Assembly: GCA_017849555.1 (NCBI GenBank)
Contig: JAFIGU010000079.1
Location: 1 to 39,652 of the forward strand
DNA: 39,652 nucleotides
Source: Sphingomonas sp.
GTDB lineage: Bacteria; Pseudomonadota; Alphaproteobacteria; Sphingomonadales; Sphingomonadaceae
Direction: 5' to 3'
In this document: in pieces, positions 34,980 through 39,652 of the stretch
Layout of the letters: every line of letters begins with the position of its first letter
Position numbering within the stretch: position 1 is the stretch's first letter
Made by a program: the position numbers and the translations under genes
The notes under the pieces: model-generated
The model's database searches: none
Told to the model about the DNA's origin: nothing
Seen by the model: the letters and a program-made list of their open reading frames with translations, nothing else

Positions 34980-35239
34980 ATGCGACAAAACTTTAATAAT
35001 AATCATGTCGCGAGAGTAGTCGCGATATTCCTGGTGGCAGCGCAGGCGGCTATCGCTTTTCTTGGTGTATTGTCCGGAATAGCTGGCCGCTTCCGCTATA
35101 TGCCACATATCCACATCTAGGATTATTGCTGTTATTCTGCACGTACCCAATGATCGGGTTTTATTTCATAAGAAAAAAGATGTACGTTTCTGTGTTTGCC
35201 ACGCTCCCGCCTGTTTTCATTATGTTTTATTTGTTCTAG
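34980..35239 (+). pseudogene. possible frameshifted small membrane protein in an AT-rich island
   Basis: The ATG at 34980 opens a 46-codon frame (stop at 35118-35120) with one clear membrane helix (VARVVAIFLVAAQAAIAFLGV). From 35120 a second frame, offset by -1 or +2, reads GLLLLFCTYPMIGFYFIRKK followed by VSVFATLPPVFIMFYLF to a stop at 35237-35239, giving two more hydrophobic segments with a basic linker. Joined, they would make a three-helix protein of about 85 residues, so one frameshift between 35100 and 35122 probably broke the gene. No family was recognised. The gap from 34821 to 35318 holds nothing else I can call except the two flanking palindromes. The low GC differs sharply from all neighbouring genes and suggests transfer. 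Confidence 0.4.
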
Positions 35240-35291
35240 TTTTTATTAGAGGGTTGCCGGCCCGCTTCTCGTAAGCCAAACCCAGCACCGT

Positions 35292-35311
35292 CCCCTTGAA
35301 CAAGGGAGGGG
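35292..35311. repeat. short palindrome, right flank of the AT-rich island
   Basis: CCCCTTG and CAAGGGG pair, and the core CCCTTGAACAAGGGAGGG is identical to the left flank at 34844-34861. It ends 7 bases before the DUF2794 stop codon and may also serve as terminator for that convergent gene. Confidence 0.75.
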
Positions 35312-35318
35312 AAAGTTT

Positions 35319-35660
35319 TCACTCAACCAATTTGAGCAACCGCCGCTCGACCGGCGCCAGCACCGGGCCGAGTTCATGCCCGCGTTTCAGCACCATCCCG
35401 GCCTCGTTGACCAAGGCCCACATCCCCTGGCGGTTGCGCAGATCGGGGCGTTTCTCGATGCGGAATTCGGGGCGTTCGGCGGCGCGGCGGAACGCGGCGA
35501 AGATCGCCGCATCACGCCCCAGCTCGATCGCATAATCGCGCCAATGTCCGGCGGCGACCATCCGCCCGTAAAGATCGAGGATCCGCGTCAATTCGAGCCG
35601 GTCGAAGCCGATCTGGCTCGGGCGCCCGCCGGCAGCCGGAAACGGGGTGACGACCCCCAT
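35319..35660 (-). CDS. DUF2794-domain protein
   Basis: A 113-residue soluble protein matching the DUF2794 family of alphaproteobacteria (FDRLELTRILDLYGRMVAAGHWRDYAIELGRDAAIFAAFRRA, written here as the span of residues 19-59, then PEFRIEKRPDLRNRQGMWALVN). No function is known for the family. It has no signal or membrane helices. The start codon shares a base with the cysE stop (TGATG), so it is translated after cysE from the same message. Confidence 0.85.
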   Translation of the reverse strand: MGVVTPFPAAGGRPSQIGFDRLELTRILDLYGRMVAAGHWRDYAIELGRDAAIFAAFRRAAERPEFRIEKRPDLRNRQGMWALVNEAGMVLKRGHELGPVLAPVERRLLKLVE

Positions 35661-36358
35661 CAGGCGCGGGTCGCCGCCCGATCAGACCCCGCCTGTTCCC
35701 CCTGCTCCGCGATCAGTGCGTCGAGCCGGCGGCGCATCGTCTCGAGTTCGCAGCGCAGCAGTTCGACCTTCTGCGTCGCCGGGTCGAAGACCTCGCTGCA
35801 CGGCGTGCCGTAAGGGACGAACTTGGGCTCGGGCGCGTGCCCGCCCTCCACCATCGTCGGGCGCGCCGGGATGCCGACCATCACCGCGCCCTCCGCCACG
35901 TCCTTGGTCACCACCGCATTGGCACCGACCCGCGAGCCGCGCCCGATCGTGATCGGCCCGAGCACCTGCGCACCCGATCCGATGATCGCGCCGTCGAGGA
36001 TCGTCGGGTGGCGCTTGCCGGCGACGCCATTGTCGGGGCTCGTCCCGCCCAAGGTGACGCATTGGTAGATCGTCACATTGTCGCCGATCTCGGCGGTTTC
36101 GCCGATCACCACGAAGCCGTGGTCGATGAAGAAGTTGCGCCCGATCTTGGCGCCGGGGTGAATGTCGATCGCGGTCAGGAAGCGCGACATATGGTTGACC
36201 ATCCGCGCGAGCAGGAACAGCCGCGCGCGGTAAAGCCGGTGCGCGACGCGATGCCATGCCAGCGCCCAGACGCCCGGATAGAGCAGGATTTCCGCCCGCG
36301 AATGCGGTGCGGGATCGCGTGCCCGGATCGAATCGAGATAATCCGTCAATCGCGCCAT
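35660..36358 (-). CDS. cysE: serine O-acetyltransferase, short form
   Basis: CysE transfers acetyl from acetyl-CoA to L-serine, the entry to cysteine synthesis. The 232-residue product has the helical N-terminal part (DPAPHSRAEILLYPGVWALAWHRVAHRLY) and the left-handed beta-helix with the active-site segment IDHGFVVIGETAEIGDNVTIYQCVTLGG (residues about 85-112). The C-terminus (ELETMRRRLDALIAEQGE) is a short helix and not the long tail of E. coli CysE. The frame runs upstream to 36433, but the ATG at 36358 (MARLTDYLDSIRARDPA) begins the conserved part and has AGGGGA before it. It is divergent from a TauE/SafE exporter gene, with a 109-base gap. Confidence 0.9.
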   Translation of the reverse strand: MARLTDYLDSIRARDPAPHSRAEILLYPGVWALAWHRVAHRLYRARLFLLARMVNHMSRFLTAIDIHPGAKIGRNFFIDHGFVVIGETAEIGDNVTIYQCVTLGGTSPDNGVAGKRHPTILDGAIIGSGAQVLGPITIGRGSRVGANAVVTKDVAEGAVMVGIPARPTMVEGGHAPEPKFVPYGTPCSEVFDPATQKVELLRCELETMRRRLDALIAEQGEQAGSDRAATRA

Positions 36359-36467
36359 TACGTGAGATCCCCTAGAAGCTCCGTAATCTAAGTCTTTCCC
36401 CACGCGATTTCCAGCATCGTGCCGATCATGCAACCTGCCGCCACGTTTCTATGTTATCCCTATCAAA

Positions 36468-37250
36468 ATGGGAGAGATTAGTTTGGAGCTATCCATTGTC
36501 GGCGCGGAAGCGTTGCTGCCCTTCATCCTCGTCGGTTTCGCGGCACAGCTTGTCGACGGCGCGCTCGGCATGGCGTTCGGCATTATTTGCAACACCTTGC
36601 TCGTCGCGGTGGTCGGGATGGCGCCGGCACGGGCATCGGCCAACATCCATATCGTCGAGACCTTCACCACCGCGGTGTCGGGGATCAGCCACCTGATCCA
36701 CGGCAATATCGATCGCGTGCTGTTCCTGCGGCTGCTGATCCCGGGGATCATCGGCGGGGTGAGCGGCGCCTATCTGCTCACCAATATTGACGCCGCGGTG
36801 GTGAAGCCGTTCGTGCTCGGTTATCTCGTGCTGACCGGGGTTTACCTGCTGGTGCGCGGGGTGATGTATCCACCGCGCCAGCGGCCGGCCAGGGTGGTCG
36901 CGCCGCTCGGGCTGATCGGCGGCTTCCTCGACGCGGCGGGCGGCGGCGGCTGGGGGCCGGTGGTCACCTCCAACCTGCTCGTCCAGGGCGTGGAGCCGCG
37001 TCGCGTGATCGGCACGGTCAATTCGGTCGAATTCTTCCTGACGCTCACCGTCTCGGCGACCTTCATCTCGCAGCTCGGGCTGAAGGATTTCGCGGTGGCG
37101 AGCATCGGGCTGCTGATCGGCGGCATCGCGGCCGCCCCGCTCGGCGCGGTGATGGCGAAACGCATCCCGCCGCGGACGATGTTCATCCTGGTCGGGGCCG
37201 TGCTGTCGCTCACCAGCGCTTACGGGGTGATGCACGCGGTGGGGCTGTAA
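36468..37250 (+). CDS. TauE/SafE-family (sulfite/organosulfur) membrane exporter
   Basis: A 260-residue protein with about eight hydrophobic helices in two related halves, each with the family motif near the start: VGFAAQLVDGALGMAFG and LGLIGGFLDAAGGGGWGPV. Members export sulfite, sulfoacetate or related sulfur compounds. The nearby divergent cysE gives a sulfur setting, which fits. The ATG at 36468 has no ribosome site, while a TTG at 36483 has GGGAGA 7 bases upstream and would shorten the protein by five residues, so the start is uncertain. Confidence 0.85.
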   Translation: MGEISLELSIVGAEALLPFILVGFAAQLVDGALGMAFGIICNTLLVAVVGMAPARASANIHIVETFTTAVSGISHLIHGNIDRVLFLRLLIPGIIGGVSGAYLLTNIDAAVVKPFVLGYLVLTGVYLLVRGVMYPPRQRPARVVAPLGLIGGFLDAAGGGGWGPVVTSNLLVQGVEPRRVIGTVNSVEFFLTLTVSATFISQLGLKDFAVASIGLLIGGIAAAPLGAVMAKRIPPRTMFILVGAVLSLTSAYGVMHAVGL

Positions 37251-37258
37251 TCACAATT

Positions 37259-37352
37259 CGTCATTCCCGCGTAGGCGGGAATCCATTCCGGCTGGCGGAG
37301 CGGTTCTTTCCCCGACCTGCGCGAATGGATTCCCGCCTTCGCGGGAATGACG
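37259..37352. repeat. palindromic repeat, family B (copy 2)
   Basis: Same design as 18248-18342: CGTCATTCCCGCG.AGGCGGG at the left, its complement at the right, arms extended by AATCCATT/AATGGATT, and the shared internal ACCTGCGCGAATGGATTCC. It lies between the converging exporter and ahpD genes, 9 bases after the exporter stop, and may act as a shared terminator. Confidence 0.88.
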
Positions 37353-37360
37353 GGCGCTCT

Positions 37361-37882
37361 TTACGCACTCACCGCATGAACCGTGGCGACCGCCTGCATC
37401 ACCGAGGCGATGCGCACCGCGGTCTGGATGATCTCGGCGGTGACGCCGGCATTCTTGAGCACCTGCTCATGCGCGTCGATGCAGCGGCCGCAGCCGTTCA
37501 TCGCGCTGACCGCGAGGCTGAACAGCTCGAAATCGATCTTGTCGATCCCCGGCGAGCCGATCACGTTCATCCGCAGCTTGGCGGGCATCTTCGAATATTC
37601 TTCGTTCCCGGCGAGGTGCGTGAAGCGATAATAGACATTGTTCATCGCCATCACCGCCGCCGCCGCACGCGCCGCATTGGCCGCCTCGGGCGAGAGCTTG
37701 TCGGCGACTTCCGCCTCGGTCGCCTCGACCAAGGGCTTGTGCCCCGAGCCGTGCGCGCAGGCCAGCAACGTGCCGTATTTGCGCTGATCGTTGAGCACCG
37801 TCTCGTTGAGCAGCGACCCGACGTTGAGCCGGATATCCTTGGCATAATCGGGCAAGGTGCCCGCGAAATCCTTGAGCGCCAT
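37361..37882 (-). CDS. ahpD: alkyl hydroperoxide reductase AhpD
   Basis: A 173-residue all-helical protein that reduces oxidised AhpC through a CxxC pair, itself recharged from a lipoyl protein in studied relatives. The catalytic region FELFSLAVSAMNGCGRCIDAHE matches the known Glu, CxxC and His proton-relay layout of mycobacterial AhpD. The start at 37882 is preferred over 37888 because GGAGA then lies 7 bases upstream. It is 142 bases downstream of ahpC on the same strand, with two hairpins between, so it is probably cotranscribed at a lower level. Confidence 0.92.
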   Translation of the reverse strand: MALKDFAGTLPDYAKDIRLNVGSLLNETVLNDQRKYGTLLACAHGSGHKPLVEATEAEVADKLSPEAANAARAAAAVMAMNNVYYRFTHLAGNEEYSKMPAKLRMNVIGSPGIDKIDFELFSLAVSAMNGCGRCIDAHEQVLKNAGVTAEIIQTAVRIASVMQAVATVHAVSA

Positions 37883-37955
37883 TTTCATTCTCCAACAGCA
37901 GGCATGAAAAGGGCGCGAAACCGAGGCCGGTCCCGCGCCCTCTCACTTTTTCTGC

Positions 37956-37999
37956 GCATTTCCGGGCGGAAAAGCGGTTCCCGCTTTTCCTGAAAATGC
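37956..37999. repeat. nested stem-loop repeat between ahpC and ahpD
   Basis: GGAAAAGCGG (37968-37977) and CCGCTTTTCC (37981-37990) pair perfectly around TTC, and outer arms GCATTT (37956) and AAATGC (37994) pair as well. This type of element is widespread in alphaproteobacterial genomes. A second GC hairpin, AGGGCGCG/CGCGCCCT (about 37909-37941), lies beside it and is followed on the plus strand by a CTTTTT run. Confidence 0.75.
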
Positions 38000-38024
38000 T
38001 CTAGAAACTAGAAGATCGCGCGGC

Positions 38025-38570
38025 TTAGGCGGCGACCTTCAGGACGTCGTCGCCCTTGTTCCAGTTGCACGGGCAGAGCTCGTCGGTCTGCAGCGCGTCG
38101 AGCACGCGCAGCGTCTCCGCCGGGTTGCGGCCGACGTTGAGGCCGTTGACCTGCACCGCCTGGATCACATTGTCCGGATCGATGATGAAGGTCGCGCGGA
38201 ATGCGACATGCTCGTTCTTGTCGAGAATGCCCAGCGCGTCGGCCAGCTTCGCGCCATTGTCGGCGATCCACGGGAAATCGGCCGCCGCAAGGTCAGCGTC
38301 GGACTTGCGCCACGCGAGGTGGACGTGCGCGGTGTCGGTCGAGGCGCCGATCAGCACCGCGTCGCGATCCGCGAAATCGCCCTTGAGCTGGCTGTAGCCG
38401 ACGATCTCGGTCGGGCAGACGAAGGTGAAATCCTTCGGCCAGTAGAACAGCACCTTCCACTTGCCGGGGAAAGCGGTGGTGAGGTCCAGCGTCTCACCGG
38501 CGGGCAGCGCATCGGTGCCCTGCTGGACGGGAACGGAAATGGCGGGGAAAGTATCGCCGATGGTCAGCAT
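38025..38570 (-). CDS. ahpC: alkyl hydroperoxide reductase AhpC (peroxiredoxin)
   Basis: A 181-residue 2-Cys peroxiredoxin. The peroxidatic cysteine is C52 in DFTFVCPTEI, with the conserved Pro and Thr before it (FYWPKDF). The C-terminus has two cysteines, C166 and C168, in ELCPCNWNKGDD. This three-cysteine arrangement resembles mycobacterial AhpC (CACNW), which works with AhpD and not with the flavoprotein AhpF. ahpD is next in the operon and no ahpF is seen, which fits. AGGAGG lies about 9 bases before the ATG. The gene is divergent from oxyR with a 164-base control region. Confidence 0.95.
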   Translation of the reverse strand: MLTIGDTFPAISVPVQQGTDALPAGETLDLTTAFPGKWKVLFYWPKDFTFVCPTEIVGYSQLKGDFADRDAVLIGASTDTAHVHLAWRKSDADLAAADFPWIADNGAKLADALGILDKNEHVAFRATFIIDPDNVIQAVQVNGLNVGRNPAETLRVLDALQTDELCPCNWNKGDDVLKVAA

Positions 38571-38695
38571 CTTATTGGGCCTCCTGGTGGTAAAATTCGG
38601 GCCTCATCGCATCCTTGCTCCTCGTTTTCGTCCGCGGGACGATTCGCTCGCCTTCCACGTACCGGGCGATATAGGGCGTTCTCCTGATCGAACAA

Positions 38696-38725
38696 ATAGG
38701 CTATTCCATTATAATAGATCGATAG
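38696..38725. promoter_or_regulatory. candidate OxyR operator between ahpC and oxyR
   Basis: CTATT (38701-38705) and AATAG (38713-38717) form a perfect inverted repeat with 7 bases between, a LysR-type arrangement. Further ATAG units lie at 38696-38699 and 38722-38725. The known OxyR consensus is built from ATAG/CTAT units in neighbouring major grooves. The site ends 9 bases before the oxyR start codon, suiting autorepression. The match to the E. coli spacing is partial. Confidence 0.45.
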
Positions 38726-38734
38726 AGGCGATTA

Positions 38735-39637
38735 ATGGCGCAGACCTATCTCCCGACGCTCAAGCAGCTGCAATATCTCACCGCGCTCAAGGACCACGGC
38801 CATTTCGGCCGCGCCGCGGAAAGCTGCTTCGTCACGCAATCGACGCTCTCGGCGGGGATCCGCGAGCTCGAGATGCTGATCGGGGTCACACTGGTCGAAC
38901 GCACGCGCCGCGTGGTTCGTTTCACCCCGCTGGGCGAGCGGATCGCGATCAAGGCGCGCAAGGTGCTGCGCGAGGCGGAGGAACTGGGCGATATGGCGCG
39001 CGCCGCCGGCCGGCCGCTGTCGGGCGAGATGCGGATGAGCGTGATCCCGACGATCGCGCCCTTCCTGCTGCCGCGCATCCTGCCGCGGCTGCGCACCGAT
39101 TATCCCGACTTGAAGCTGTTCCTGCGCGAAGAGCCGAGCGCCGCGGCATGCGATTCGCTCCACAACGGGCGCGCCGATTGCGTGCTGCTTGCGTTGCCCT
39201 ATGCCTGCGGCGAGGTGTCGACGCAGATGCTGTTCGACGACCGGCTGTTCGTCGCCTTCCCCGAAGGCGAGATGCCCACCACCCCGGCCCCGGTCGCTGC
39301 CTCGGAGATCGACGAGACGCGGCTGTTGCTGCTCGAGGACGGGCATTGCCTCAAGGATCACGCGCTCGCCGCCTGCAACCGCCCCGAGTTGCGCGCCGAG
39401 GCGCAGATGCTCGGCACCTCGCTCCACACGATCGTCCAGATGGTCGACAACGGGCTGGGGGTGACGATGCTGCCCGAAATGGCGCTGAAGGCCGGCATCC
39501 TCGAACACACCCATATCCGCGCGCGGCCGCTCGCGGGGGAGCATCCGCTGCGCACGATCGCGCTGGCCTGGCGCCGCGCTTCGCCGCGCGAGCGGGACTT
39601 CAAATTGCTGGCGGATGTGCTGGCCGAAGCGGGGTGA
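38735..39637 (+). CDS. oxyR: hydrogen peroxide-sensing LysR-type regulator OxyR
   Basis: A 300-residue LysR regulator: winged helix-turn-helix at residues 7-65 (QLQYLTALKDHGHFGRAAESC then TQSTLSAGIRELE, positions 11-46) and a two-lobed sensor domain (about 95-295). The redox pair is conserved: C205 in LEDGHCLKD and C214 in LAACN, nine residues apart, as C199 and C208 in E. coli. Oxidation by peroxide forms a disulfide and activates ahpC transcription. The divergent ahpC-ahpD operon is the obvious target. The last 15 bases of the window after the stop hold nothing recognisable. Confidence 0.95.
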   Translation: MAQTYLPTLKQLQYLTALKDHGHFGRAAESCFVTQSTLSAGIRELEMLIGVTLVERTRRVVRFTPLGERIAIKARKVLREAEELGDMARAAGRPLSGEMRMSVIPTIAPFLLPRILPRLRTDYPDLKLFLREEPSAAACDSLHNGRADCVLLALPYACGEVSTQMLFDDRLFVAFPEGEMPTTPAPVAASEIDETRLLLLEDGHCLKDHALAACNRPELRAEAQMLGTSLHTIVQMVDNGLGVTMLPEMALKAGILEHTHIRARPLAGEHPLRTIALAWRRASPRERDFKLLADVLAEAG

Positions 39638-39652
39638 CCTTCTTCTTCTCCC

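Overview
The window is a GC-rich chromosomal segment that reads as a sphingomonad (Alphaproteobacteria, Sphingomonas-like). The assignment rests on the gene families present: a large TonB-dependent receptor ending in Phe, a DUF2794 protein, AhpC/AhpD with a divergent OxyR, an HprK-related kinase/PqqD/nucleotidyltransferase operon of the type called HPr-rel-A, and many short palindromic intergenic repeats of the kinds common in sphingomonads. I see no rRNA, tRNA, CRISPR array, insertion sequence or prophage.

Layout. 1-4323: greB, a secreted M28 aminopeptidase, and the ABC-F translation factor ettA. 4324-6048: a compact pterin operon on the minus strand (folE, a pteridine-reductase-type SDR, folB). 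6253-9260: a TonB-dependent receptor closed by a strong terminator. 9418-10301: a SWIB-domain protein with a textbook terminator, and rnk. 10496-13430: an Lrp/AsnC regulator divergent from alanine racemase and D-amino acid dehydrogenase (alanine catabolism). 13693-18228: an amino-acid/peptide catabolic run with a secreted amidohydrolase, a divergent M19 dipeptidase lacking several metal ligands, an ornithine cyclodeaminase-family gene broken by one in-frame TAA, and a PLP threonine/serine-dehydratase-like enzyme. 18351-22298: glmS and glmU with a VapBC toxin-antitoxin pair between them. 22361-23382: gph and a small membrane protein.

23348-25883 is the most interesting unit. It is a translationally coupled minus-strand operon with a Tat-exported 132-residue protein of unknown function, a PqqD-like peptide chaperone, an HPr-kinase-like kinase and a PF14907-type nucleotidyltransferase. 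The domain set suggests post-translational modification of a peptide or protein whose chemistry and substrate are unknown.

26128-33331 is a complete phosphate regulon (phoR, pstS, pstC, pstA, pstB, phoU, phoB), with a good PHO box between phoR and pstS and a palindromic repeat between pstS and pstC. 33446-34820 carries a small secreted Pro/Thr-rich protein and an SDR whose ribosome binding site lies in a hairpin. 34821-35318 is an AT-rich island flanked by two copies of a short palindrome, carrying what looks like a frameshifted small membrane protein. 35319-37250: DUF2794 and cysE, divergent from a TauE/SafE exporter. 37361-39637: ahpD, ahpC and the divergent oxyR.

At least four families of palindromic repeat recur in the intergenic gaps, about twelve elements in all.
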